NCBI GenBank assembly: GCA_945224895.1
Contig: CALYNW010000019.1
Span: forward strand, 1-9,742
Reading direction: 5' to 3'
DNA: 9,742 bases
Source: an uncultured Clostridia bacterium
GTDB lineage: Bacteria; Bacillota; Clostridia; Oscillospirales; Acutalibacteraceae
The notes beneath the pieces were generated by a model. It saw nothing but the letters and a program-made list of their open reading frames with translations, had not been told where the DNA came from and did no database searches. Below are positions 1-7,680 of this stretch, piece by piece. Each line of letters opens with the position of its first letter. The first letter of the stretch is position 1. Position numbers and translations under genes: made by a program.

Positions 1-46
1 AGATCATGCCTAGTCTCGTGGGCTCGGAGATGTGTATAAGAGACAG
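1..46 (+). other. Illumina Nextera i7 adapter and mosaic end (artificial sequence)
   Basis: Bases 13-46 match the Nextera Read 2 transposase adapter: GTCTCGTGGGCTCGG followed by the 19-bp mosaic end AGATGTGTATAAGAGACAG (28-46). The 12 bases before it fit the rest of the i7 primer: AGAT (1-4), the end of the P7 flow-cell part, then the 8-base index CATGCCTA (5-12), which I recall as index N706. Translated in the cysS frame this gives MPSLVGSEMCIRDS, a peptide familiar as adapter contamination in protein databases. None of these bases belongs to the organism. They show that a read with untrimmed adapter seeded this end of the contig. Confidence 0.97.
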
Positions 47-869
47 TTACTGGGAATCACCTTGGGGCAAGGGCAGACCGGGCTGGCATATTGAATGTTC
101 GGCAATGAACAGACGTTTTCTCGGTGAAACAATAGATATTCATTGCGGAGGTCAGGACCTTATTTTCCCGCATCACGAAAATGAGATTGCACAAAGTGAA
201 TGTGCCAACGGCTGTACATTCTCAAAATATTGGATGCACAACGGTTATATTAATGTTGATAATGTTAAAATGAGTAAATCCCTCGGTAATTTTAAAACCG
301 TAAGAGAAATAGCAAATGTTTACGGCTATGAGGTTATAAGATATTTTCTTATTTCTTCACACTATCGTTCACCCATCAACTACAGCCTTGAGATTATTGA
401 ACAGTGCCGTTCTGCACTTGACAGACTTTATACCTGCCGTGACAGCCTTGATTTTGCCTTGAAAAACGCGAAGGATATCGCTGATGACGAAGAATTAATC
501 AATCAGCTTAATGGCAGAAGAGAGCAGTTTATTACAGCTATGGATGACGACCTTAATACTGCCGATGGTATTGCCGCAATCTTTGACCTTGTTAAGGATA
601 TTAATACAAAAATTCTTGATAAGGATGTTTCAAAGAATGTTTGTGAAACGGCTGCAAAGGTATTTGATGAGCTTTGCGGTGTTCTCGGTATTCTTTATAA
701 CAGAAAGTCAAATGATATTGACAGTGAAATAGAGGAGCTTATTGAACAGCGTCAGCAGGCAAGAGCAAATAAGGACTGGGCAACTGCCGACAAAATTCGT
801 GACGATTTAAATTCAAGAGGAATTATTCTCAAGGATACACCTCAGGGAGTAACCTGGAGTAAGGAGTAA
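47..869 (+). CDS. cysS: Cysteinyl-tRNA synthetase, 5'-truncated (C-terminal ~273 residues)
   Basis: CysRS is the class I cytoplasmic enzyme that charges tRNA-Cys with cysteine at the expense of ATP. The genuine sequence starts at YWESPWGKGRPGWHIECS. Three of the four zinc ligands that select cysteine are visible: Cys in WHIECSAM (codon 96-98) and His and Glu in FPHHENE (codons 171-173 and 183-185). The ATP-loop motif KMSKS lies at 267-281. An anticodon-binding helical region follows (DDDLNTADGIAAIFDL), then the small C-terminal domain with ARANKDWATADKIRDDL and GIILKDTPQGVTW. The family is about 460 residues long, so roughly 190 N-terminal residues, including the HIGH motif, lie off the contig. 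The frame runs open into the adapter at base 6, but that start is artificial. The stop is TAA 867-869, and the last codons (AAGGAG, 861-866) double as ribosome binding site for the next gene. Confidence 0.96.
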
Positions 870-871
870 TT

Positions 872-2002
872 ATGGTAGATAAAAGAAAATTTAAGGATAC
901 AGAGGTTTCTCTGCTTGGATTAGGAACAATGAGATTACCCTGTAAAACACCTATCAAAAGAGAATCTAACCCGCTAATTAACTATGATAAGGCGCAAATG
1001 CTTGTTGATATTGCCTATGAAAACGGCGTAAATTATTTTGATACTGCATATATGTATCATGTAGGTAAAAGTGAGAGGTTTATAGGAACGGCATTGAAAA
1101 AATATCCGAGGGAAAGCTATTATCTTGCTGATAAGTTGCCTATTTGGATGTGTCCTAAGCAGTCTGATATGGAAAAGGTTTTTTCAAAGCAGATTAATAG
1201 AACAGGTCATGATTATTTCGACTTTTATCTTCTTCATTCTTTAAACAAAGAAAATTTTGATAAATGCGAAAAATTCGGTGCATATGAGTTTGTTTCAAAG
1301 AAAAGGGAAGAGGGCAAAATTAAAAATATCGGATTCTCATTTCACGGAACTATTGACGATTTAAAGGAAATTGTTGCGGCACATAAGTGGGATTTTGCAC
1401 AAATTCAGTTGAATTACCTTGATTGGAAAAATCAACAGGCAGAAGAGCAATACAATATTCTAACAGAAGCAGGAATTCCTGTTATTATAATGGAGCCTGT
1501 CAGAGGCGGTAAGCTGGCAGATGTTTCAAAGGATATTGAAAATATGTTCAAAAGGGCAGAGCCTGACAAGAGTATTGCTTCCTGGGCAATCGGCTTTGCC
1601 GCAAGTCACAGTAATGTTTTAACCGTTTTAAGCGGTATGAACAGTGAAGAACAGCTTTATGATAATCTGAATACTCTTACTGATTTCATACCTTTTGATG
1701 ACAGAAAAATGCAAATTTGCTTTAATGCCGCAGGTATGATTAATAAAAGTGATGTGATTCCGTGTACAGGTTGTGATTATTGTGCCGACTGTCCTAAGGA
1801 GGTAAAAATCAGCTCTGTATTTTCAATCTATAATAAGGTCAAAACTGATGAAATTTCTTTAGAGGACGGCAAAAGGCAATACATAAGCCTGAAAAACAAT
1901 GGCTCAGCCTGCGTCTCTTGCGGAAAGTGTGCATCACATTGTCCACAGAGTATTGAAATACCTACTCTTTTGAAAAATGAAATATCGGATTTTCTTGGAT
2001 AA
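872..2002 (+). CDS. Aldo/keto reductase with C-terminal dicluster 4Fe-4S domain
   Basis: A 376-residue predicted NAD(P)-linked oxidoreductase of the clostridial aldo/keto reductase plus ferredoxin-type family; the substrate is unknown. Residues 1-275 form the AKR barrel, with the catalytic tetrad visible as Asp57 and Tyr62 (FDTAYMYH), Lys88 (ADKLP) and His122 (LLHSL). The C-terminal 80 residues carry two cysteine motifs: CTGCDYCADCP (Cys298, 301, 304, 307) and CVSCGKCASHCP (Cys347, 350, 353, 357). The second is a classic 4Fe-4S pattern. The first is the shorter CxxCxxCxxCP form often seen in this AKR family. The protein is probably cytoplasmic, since I see no signal peptide or membrane segment. 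ATG 872 follows the cysS stop by two bases and its ribosome binding site AAGGAG lies inside the end of cysS, so the two are cotranscribed and probably translationally coupled. A hairpin terminator follows directly. Confidence 0.9.
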   Translation: MVDKRKFKDTEVSLLGLGTMRLPCKTPIKRESNPLINYDKAQMLVDIAYENGVNYFDTAYMYHVGKSERFIGTALKKYPRESYYLADKLPIWMCPKQSDMEKVFSKQINRTGHDYFDFYLLHSLNKENFDKCEKFGAYEFVSKKREEGKIKNIGFSFHGTIDDLKEIVAAHKWDFAQIQLNYLDWKNQQAEEQYNILTEAGIPVIIMEPVRGGKLADVSKDIENMFKRAEPDKSIASWAIGFAASHSNVLTVLSGMNSEEQLYDNLNTLTDFIPFDDRKMQICFNAAGMINKSDVIPCTGCDYCADCPKEVKISSVFSIYNKVKTDEISLEDGKRQYISLKNNGSACVSCGKCASHCPQSIEIPTLLKNEISDFLG

Positions 2003-2010
2003 AATAAAAG

Positions 2011-2050
2011 CTCCATACCGAGTTATTCGGTATGGAGTAAATTTTTTATT
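2011..2050. terminator. Bidirectional intrinsic terminator between AKR gene and dapB
   Basis: A perfect 11-bp stem, CTCCATACCGA (2011-2021) with TCGGTATGGAG (2027-2037), closes a 5-base loop GTTAT. On the plus strand it is followed by TAAATTTTTTATT. On the minus strand it is followed by CTTTTATTTT. It sits between the stops of two convergent genes (2002 and 2049), so it can end both the cysS-AKR and the asd-dapA-dapB transcripts. Confidence 0.92.
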
Positions 2051-2801
2051 AATCAATAAGCTCCTTCATATCGTAAAGCCCTGCCGGCTTTCCTGCCATA
2101 TAAACAGCGGCATTTACTGCACCCACTGCAAAAACCTCTTTGCTTCTTGCAGAATGTGAAAGAGTTATTATTTCGTCTCTGCCGGCGAAAATAATTTCGT
2201 GCTCGCCGACGATTGTTCCGCCTCTTACTGCGTGGAGACCTATTTCATTTCTTGTTCTCTTTTCACGCTTTGAATGACGGTCATATTCATATTTTATAGG
2301 CTCCGGTATTTCTTCACACATTGCGTCTGCAAGCATAAGTGCCGTACCGCTGGGTGCATCAATTTTTTGATTATGATGCTTTTCAACAATCTCAATATCA
2401 AAATCGTTGCCCAAAATCTGAACAGCCTTTTTTGCAAGATTTGCAAGAAGATTGATACCCATGCTCATATTATAAGTGAAGAAAATAGGTGTTTCGGCAG
2501 ATGCGTCTGTTATCTTCTTTTTCTGCTCATCACTATATCCTGTTGTAGCGATAACAAGGGGAGTACCTGTTCTTTTTGAATAAGAAATTAAATCATCAAG
2601 CAAAACAGGATTGGAAAAATCAATTACAGCATCTGCATTTTCTTTAACAGCATCAATAGTGGAATAAACAGGAAATCTTCCGTTTACTTCGGTATTAAGG
2701 TCAACTCCTGCAACTATTTCGCAGTCGTCTCTTTTAGCCACAATATCCTGAATAACACTGCCCATTTTTCCGTTAGCGCCTGTTATAATTAACTTTGTCA
2801 T
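2049..2801 (-). CDS. dapB: 4-hydroxy-tetrahydrodipicolinate reductase
   Basis: DapB reduces the DapA product with NAD(P)H to tetrahydrodipicolinate, on the route to diaminopimelate (peptidoglycan) and lysine, in the cytoplasm. The protein has 250 residues; E. coli DapB has about 270. The N-terminal Rossmann motif TGANGKMG is at residues 7-14, and GVDLN (32-36) lies at the position that helps set NADH/NADPH choice. The catalytic segment EKHHNQKIDAPSGTA spans 140-154, with the His-His pair at 142-143, Lys146 and the substrate-binding DAPSGTA loop. The C-terminal KPAGLYDM ending is also family-typical. ATG 2801 is supported by GAGGA on the minus strand (2814-2810), 8 bases upstream. It is the last gene of the asd-dapA-dapB operon, 21 bases after dapA, and is followed by the shared terminator at 2011-2050. 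Confidence 0.97.
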   Translation of the reverse strand: MTKLIITGANGKMGSVIQDIVAKRDDCEIVAGVDLNTEVNGRFPVYSTIDAVKENADAVIDFSNPVLLDDLISYSKRTGTPLVIATTGYSDEQKKKITDASAETPIFFTYNMSMGINLLANLAKKAVQILGNDFDIEIVEKHHNQKIDAPSGTALMLADAMCEEIPEPIKYEYDRHSKREKRTRNEIGLHAVRGGTIVGEHEIIFAGRDEIITLSHSARSKEVFAVGAVNAAVYMAGKPAGLYDMKELID

Positions 2802-2822
2802 TTTATAAGTCCTCGGTTAAAA

Positions 2823-3713
2823 TTATTTTACAAGACCGTATTCTTCCATAGTAGCCTTAACGTAAGCCTTGTTCTTTTCATCCATTTCAATAAGCGGAAG
2901 TCTACAAGGACCTGCGTTAAATCCGATAAGGCTGACAGCCTCCTTAACAGGAATTGGGTTTACGTCAACAAACATAGCCTTTGCAAGCTTCATATACTTA
3001 TCCATAAGTGCCTTACTTTCTTCCTTCTTGCCCTCAATGTATAAAGCAGGAATATCATGAGCAGCCTCAGGAGCAATATTTGAAAGAACGCTTATGACGC
3101 CCTTTCCGCCTCTTTCCATAATGTCGTAAATCTGGTCGTCGTTACCGCTCCAAATATTAAGCTCATCACCGCAAAGCTCTCTGATCTTCTCAACCTGCTC
3201 AAGATTGCCTGAAGCCTCCTTGATACCGTTAATTCTCGGAAGCTTTGAAAGCTCATAGGCAGTTTCGGGAGCTATGTTCAGTCCTGTTCTTGACGGAACA
3301 TTGTAGAGAATAATCGGCTTGTCAGTAGCATCGTGAATTGCTGTGTAATGAGCAAGAAGACCTCTCTGACTTGTCTTGTTGTAGTAAGGGGTAACAAGGA
3401 GAAGTGCGTCTGCACCGTTTTCGCAAGCCTCCTTGCTTATTTCAATAGCACAGGCTGTACTGTTAGAGCCTGTTCCTGCAATAACAGGAATTCTTCCGTT
3501 TACGTACTTAACGCACCACTTGATACATTCATTATGCTCAACAACTCTGAGTGTTGATGATTCGCCTGTAGTACCGCATACTACAATAGCGTCAGTTCCG
3601 TTTTCAATCTGAAAGTCAATAAACTTTGCAAATTCGTCATAATTTACCGAGCCGTCCTCGTGCATAGGTGTAATAATTGCAACCGCTGCACCTGTAAAAA
3701 TAGGTTCCTTCAT
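2823..3713 (-). CDS. dapA: 4-hydroxy-tetrahydrodipicolinate synthase
   Basis: DapA condenses pyruvate with aspartate semialdehyde, the first step committed to lysine/diaminopimelate. It is a 296-residue TIM-barrel aldolase that works through a Schiff base. Visible active-site residues (E. coli numbering minus 4 throughout) are Lys165 in GIKEASG (Schiff base), Tyr137 in YNVPSRTG with Arg142, Thr48 in GTTGES, and Tyr111 in TPYYN. The reading frame extends to a TTG at 3722, but the AGGAG at 3727-3723 touches that codon and stands 9 bases from ATG 3713. The start is therefore 3713, giving MKEPIFTGAAVAI. At the allosteric lysine site, E. coli Ser48, His56, Asn80 and Tyr106 have matches (Ser52, His60, Asn84, Tyr110), but His53 is Val57 and Glu84 is Cys88, so feedback inhibition may be weak or absent (inference). 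The gene lies between asd (18 bases) and dapB (21 bases). Confidence 0.97.
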   Translation of the reverse strand: MKEPIFTGAAVAIITPMHEDGSVNYDEFAKFIDFQIENGTDAIVVCGTTGESSTLRVVEHNECIKWCVKYVNGRIPVIAGTGSNSTACAIEISKEACENGADALLLVTPYYNKTSQRGLLAHYTAIHDATDKPIILYNVPSRTGLNIAPETAYELSKLPRINGIKEASGNLEQVEKIRELCGDELNIWSGNDDQIYDIMERGGKGVISVLSNIAPEAAHDIPALYIEGKKEESKALMDKYMKLAKAMFVDVNPIPVKEAVSLIGFNAGPCRLPLIEMDEKNKAYVKATMEEYGLVK

Positions 3714-3722
3714 AAATATCAA

Positions 3723-3727
3723 CTCCT
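3723..3727 (-). promoter_or_regulatory. Ribosome binding site deciding the dapA start
   Basis: AGGAG on the minus strand, in the short asd-dapA gap. Spacing to ATG 3713 is 9 bases, while an upstream in-frame TTG at 3722 directly abuts it and cannot be the start. Confidence 0.85.
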
Positions 3728-3731
3728 AAAA

Positions 3732-4823
3732 TTATCTGTCCATATAGCCTTCTGCCGCAAGAAGCTCAGCAAGAAGAACAGCTCCTCCTGCTGCACCTCT
3801 TAATGTGTTGTGAGAAAGGCATACGAACTTATAGTCATATTGTGTATCTTCTCTGAGTCTGCCGATTGAAACAGCCATACCGTTTTCAAGCATTCTTTCA
3901 GATTTAATCTGAGGTCTGTCATCCTCTGTGAAGTAGTTAAGGAAGTGCTTTGGTGCAGAAGGCAATTCAAGCTCCTGTGCTCTGCCTGAAAAGCCCTCCC
4001 AAGTCTTGATGATTTCTTCCTTGCTTGGTACTTCATTTTCAAATTTCATAAATACTGCACCGAGATGACCATTCGATACGGGAACTCTGATGCACTGTGC
4101 AGTAAAGTTAGGCTTATCTGCCGATGCGATAACGTCACCATCGATTTTACCGAGAAGCTTAAGAGGCTCTTTTTCGCTCTTTTCTTCTTCACCGCCGATA
4201 TAAGGAATAACATTATCTACCATTTCCGGCCATCTTTCAAAGGTTTTACCTGCACCTGAAATTGCTTGATAAGTACAAACAAGAACATCTTTAATACCGT
4301 ATTTTCTGTGAAGAGGGAATATAGCAGGTACATATGACTGGAGCGAACAGTTAGACTTAACTGCAATAAAGCCTCTTTTTGTGCCAAGTCTTTTTCTCTG
4401 AGCAGGAATAATATTGATATGCTCCGCATTAAGCTCAGGCACTACCATAGGCACGTCAGGAGTGAATCTGTGAGCACTGTTATTTGAAACAACAGGACAT
4501 TCGTGCTTTGCATATTCCTCCTCAAGAGCCTTGATTTCGTCCTTCTTCATATCAACTGCACAGAATACAAAATCAACCATTGATGTAATTTTATCAATAT
4601 CGTTCGTTGCATCCATAACAACGATGCTTTTCATTTTCTCGGGAATAGGTGTATCCATACACCATTTTTTACCGACAGCCTCTTCATAAGATTTGCCTGC
4701 GCTTCTTGAAGATGCGGCAAGGCAAACAACATTAAACCAAGGATGATTTTCAAGCAGAGTAGCAAATCTCTGTCCAACCATACCTGTTGCACCTACGATG
4801 CCAACATTAAACTTTTTTTCCAT
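3732..4823 (-). CDS. asd: Aspartate-semialdehyde dehydrogenase, archaeal/fungal-like subtype
   Basis: Asd converts aspartyl phosphate to aspartate semialdehyde with NADPH, at the branch point for lysine/diaminopimelate, threonine and methionine. The protein has 363 residues. The N-terminal Rossmann motif GIVGATGMVGQRF is at 8-20. The active-site cysteine is Cys159 in KSNCSLQSYV, and the acid-base His253 and substrate Arg246 lie in RVPVSNGHLGAVF. The C-terminal segment HNTLRGAAGGAVLLAEL (338-354) resembles the ending DNTxRGAAG of the archaeal/fungal Asd branch more than that of E. coli-type enzymes, and the length also fits that branch. ATG 4823 is preceded by AAGGAGA (4837-4831) with 7 bases spacing. 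It is the first gene of the operon with dapA and dapB and is read from a promoter in the queA intergenic region. I see no lysine riboswitch: the leader is only about 84 bases. Confidence 0.95.
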   Translation of the reverse strand: MEKKFNVGIVGATGMVGQRFATLLENHPWFNVVCLAASSRSAGKSYEEAVGKKWCMDTPIPEKMKSIVVMDATNDIDKITSMVDFVFCAVDMKKDEIKALEEEYAKHECPVVSNNSAHRFTPDVPMVVPELNAEHINIIPAQRKRLGTKRGFIAVKSNCSLQSYVPAIFPLHRKYGIKDVLVCTYQAISGAGKTFERWPEMVDNVIPYIGGEEEKSEKEPLKLLGKIDGDVIASADKPNFTAQCIRVPVSNGHLGAVFMKFENEVPSKEEIIKTWEGFSGRAQELELPSAPKHFLNYFTEDDRPQIKSERMLENGMAVSIGRLREDTQYDYKFVCLSHNTLRGAAGGAVLLAELLAAEGYMDR

Positions 4824-4847
4824 ATTTCAGTCTCCTTAAAAAATAAC

Positions 4848-4876
4848 TTGTAAAACAAGATAATATGCAATATAAT
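4848..4876 (+). promoter_or_regulatory. Candidate promoter of queA-tgt
   Basis: -35 TTGTAA (4848-4853), 17-base spacer, -10 TATAAT (4871-4876), with a predicted start near 4883 and a leader of about 80 bases. A second TATAAT at 4913-4918 with a weaker -35-like TTAACG (4891-4896, spacing 16) is the alternative and would give a leader of about 40 bases. A small dyad AGCGT-acttа-type repeat, arms AGCGT (4884-4888) and ACGCT (4894-4898), lies between them. Confidence 0.55.
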
Positions 4877-4913
4877 ACTTGTTAGCGTACTTAACGCTTT
4901 GCATTTATTAGAT

Positions 4914-4943
4914 ATAATAACACTTAATACATATATATGTCAA
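4914..4943 (-). promoter_or_regulatory. Promoter of the asd-dapA-dapB operon
   Basis: On the minus strand a perfect -35 TTGACA (4943-4938), an 18-base spacer and -10 TATTAT (4919-4914) give a predicted start near 4907 and a leader of about 84 bases. A perfect 12-bp palindrome ACATATATATGT (4929-4940) overlaps the -35 box and could be an operator or simply AT-rich sequence. Confidence 0.65.
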
Positions 4944-4954
4944 TTACAAATTAT

Positions 4955-4958
4955 GGAG
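4955..4958 (+). promoter_or_regulatory. Ribosome binding site deciding the queA start
   Basis: GGAG followed by 6 bases and ATG 4965. The earlier in-frame codons TTG 4899 and ATG 4953 have no such site, and the protein from 4965 ([11 protein letters not shown]) begins where QueA proteins normally begin. Confidence 0.85.
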
Positions 4959-4964
4959 AAAATA

Positions 4965-5990
4965 ATGAAAACTTCTGATTTTTACTACGATTTACCCGAA
5001 GAACTAATTGCTCAGACTCCCATTGAGCCGAGAAATGCGTCAAGAATGATGATTTTAGATAAAAATACAGGTAAAATAGAACATAAAATTTTCAAGGATT
5101 TAACAGATTATCTTGAGGAAGGCGACTGTTTAATTCTTAACGACACAAGAGTTATCCCTGCCAGAATTTTCGGAGTAAAAAAAGAAACAGGTGCAGTAGT
5201 TGAATTTTTACTGTTAAAGCAACATGAAAATCTTGTTTGGGAATGTCTTTGCGGTCCAGGTAAAAGAGCAAAAATCGGAACCGAATTTGTATTCGGTAAT
5301 GGTCAGCTTGAATGTACCGTTAAGGATATACTTGATGACGGCAACAGAATTGTTGAATTTCATTGCGACAATAATATATATGCCGTGCTTGACGAAATAG
5401 GACAGATGCCCTTGCCTCCCTATATAAAGGAAAAGCTTAACGATAAGGAAAGATATCAGACAGTATACAGTGAGCATTTAGGCTCTGCGGCGGCTCCTAC
5501 GGCAGGCTTACATTTTACAACTGAAATGCTTGAAGAAATTAAGAAAAAAGGCATAAAATTAGGTTATGTGACCTTACACGTAGGTTTAGGAACCTTCAGA
5601 CCTGTTAAGGTTGATGATGTAACAAAGCATAAAATGCATACAGAGCATTATGTTATGCCTAAAGAAACGGCAGATTTGATAAACGAAACCCATAAAAAAG
5701 GAAAAAGAGATATTTCTGTGGGTACAACAAGCTGTCGCACACTTGATTCTGTAGCGAAGAAACACGGCTGTATTTGTGAGGATGAGGACGATACAAGCAT
5801 TTTTATTTATCCGGGGTATGAATTTAAATGTATTGACGCACTTATAACTAATTTCCATTTGCCTGAAAGCACACTTATTATGCTTGTCAGTGCCTTTGCA
5901 GGATATGATAATGTAATGAACGCATATAATACCGCCGTTAAAGAAAAATACAGATTTTTCTCCTTCGGTGATGCAATGTTTATAAAATAA
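4965..5990 (+). CDS. queA: tRNA preQ1(34) S-adenosylmethionine ribosyltransferase-isomerase
   Basis: QueA transfers and rearranges the ribosyl group of S-adenosylmethionine onto preQ1 at the wobble position of tRNAs with GUN anticodons, forming epoxyqueuosine. The protein has 341 residues, the normal family length (about 340-356). Family blocks in order are the N-terminal [18 protein letters not shown] (6-23), [13 protein letters not shown] (58-70), [10 protein letters not shown] (97-106), [10 protein letters not shown] (146-155), the highly conserved [13 protein letters not shown] (173-185), [12 protein letters not shown] (203-214), MHTEHY (224-229) and [19 protein letters not shown] (295-313). 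It is soluble and cytoplasmic. tgt follows after 16 bases, the standard queA-tgt order. I see no preQ1 riboswitch in the leader, so regulation by preQ1 is not supported here. Confidence 0.97.
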   Translation: MKTSDFYYDLPEELIAQTPIEPRNASRMMILDKNTGKIEHKIFKDLTDYLEEGDCLILNDTRVIPARIFGVKKETGAVVEFLLLKQHENLVWECLCGPGKRAKIGTEFVFGNGQLECTVKDILDDGNRIVEFHCDNNIYAVLDEIGQMPLPPYIKEKLNDKERYQTVYSEHLGSAAAPTAGLHFTTEMLEEIKKKGIKLGYVTLHVGLGTFRPVKVDDVTKHKMHTEHYVMPKETADLINETHKKGKRDISVGTTSCRTLDSVAKKHGCICEDEDDTSIFIYPGYEFKCIDALITNFHLPESTLIMLVSAFAGYDNVMNAYNTAVKEKYRFFSFGDAMFIK

Positions 5991-5997
5991 TACTTGA

Positions 5998-7137
<1,140 letters not shown>

Positions 7138-7145
7138 AAAAGTAC

Positions 7146-7174
7146 TTGCAAAAGAGTATTATATCTTATATAAT
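7146..7174 (+). promoter_or_regulatory. Promoter of yajC
   Basis: -35 TTGCAA (7146-7151), exactly 17 bases, then a consensus -10 TATAAT (7169-7174), in the 66-base gap after tgt. The predicted start near 7181 gives a leader of about 23 bases carrying GGAGG (7191-7195), 8 bases before ATG 7204. Confidence 0.75.
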
Positions 7175-7203
7175 ATGAACACTATGTTTAGGAGGATTAC
7201 AAA

Positions 7204-7623
7204 ATGGGTATGATTTTATTAATGGCACAGGCAGGAGCAAGCGGTCAGGGTACTACTGCAAGCAGTACATCATATATAATTCTTATGGTAGTGCTTGTTG
7301 CAGTAATGTATTTTCTTATGATTCGTCCTCAGAAAAAGCGTGAGAAGCAGGAGCAGGAGATGAGAAATTCTCTTGAAATCGGCGACGAAATCGTTACAAT
7401 CGGCGGTATAGTAGGCAGAGTAGTTACTATCAGAGAAAATGACCTTGTTATCGAAACAGGTGCTGACAGAAACAAAATGAAAATTGAGCGCTGGGCTGTA
7501 AATACTAACAGAACAAAGGCAGAACAGCATCAGAAGGAAGTTGAAGCCGCAAGAGAGGCTGCTAAAGAAAAGAAGAATAAGAAGAGCAAAAAAGACGAGA
7601 CTTCAGAAGAAAAGAAGGACTGA
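7204..7623 (+). CDS. yajC: Preprotein translocase subunit YajC
   Basis: YajC is a small single-span inner-membrane protein that accompanies SecDF and the SecYEG translocon. The protein has 139 residues. A short N-terminal segment (MGMILLMAQAGASGQGTTAS) is followed by one hydrophobic helix at about 24-40 (YIILMVVLVAVMYFLMI), then the family signature RPQKKREKQ (41-49). The conserved cytoplasmic domain LEIGDEIVTIGGIVGRVVTI runs at 57-76. The tail after residue 105 is a long charged Lys/Glu helix (EVEAAREAAKEKKNKKSKK), a common variable extension. The location after queA-tgt is the classical order in many bacteria. A strong GGAGG site and its own promoter suggest high expression independent of tgt. 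It ends at a hairpin terminator 18 bases downstream. Confidence 0.95.
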   Translation: MGMILLMAQAGASGQGTTASSTSYIILMVVLVAVMYFLMIRPQKKREKQEQEMRNSLEIGDEIVTIGGIVGRVVTIRENDLVIETGADRNKMKIERWAVNTNRTKAEQHQKEVEAAREAAKEKKNKKSKKDETSEEKKD

Positions 7624-7640
7624 TTTTGTTCTAAAAAATT

Positions 7641-7680
7641 TCCCCCTTGAATATATAAATTTCAAGGGGGATTTTATTAT
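7641..7680 (+). terminator. Intrinsic terminator after yajC, overlapping the next gene's ribosome binding site
   Basis: A perfect 11-bp stem, TCCCCCTTGAA (7641-7651) with TTCAAGGGGGA (7661-7671), closes the 9-base loop TATATAAAT and is followed by TTTTATTAT. On the opposite strand the hairpin is followed by AATTTTTTAG. The 3' arm contains AAGGGGG (7664-7670), the only ribosome-binding-like sequence for the ATG at 7679, so the folded hairpin would both stop transcription and hide that site. Confidence 0.85.

Noticed and set aside
2274..2579. A 101-codon plus-strand frame inside dapB, and similar frames opposite dapA, asd, queA and yajC.
   Set aside because: These lie wholly within strongly conserved genes on the other strand, have odd Cys/Phe-rich compositions and no ribosome binding sites.
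4846..4883. Alternative pairings in the asd leader: minus-strand AACAAG (4883-4878), CTTGTT (4859-4854) and ACAAG (4851-4847), the last followed by a T-rich run, look like an attenuator.
   Set aside because: The stems are only 5-6 bp of mostly A-T pairs, which is expected by chance in such AT-rich sequence. No leader peptide or riboswitch core is visible.
4899..4964. A 22-residue N-terminal extension of QueA (start TTG 4899) or a 4-residue one (ATG 4953).
   Set aside because: The sequence is not QueA-like, has no ribosome binding site and covers the predicted promoter region; GGAG fits ATG 4965.
4883..4964. A preQ1 riboswitch in the queA leader.
   Set aside because: The C-rich loop and A-rich tail of the preQ1-I fold are not present and no stable hairpin is visible in this AT-rich stretch.
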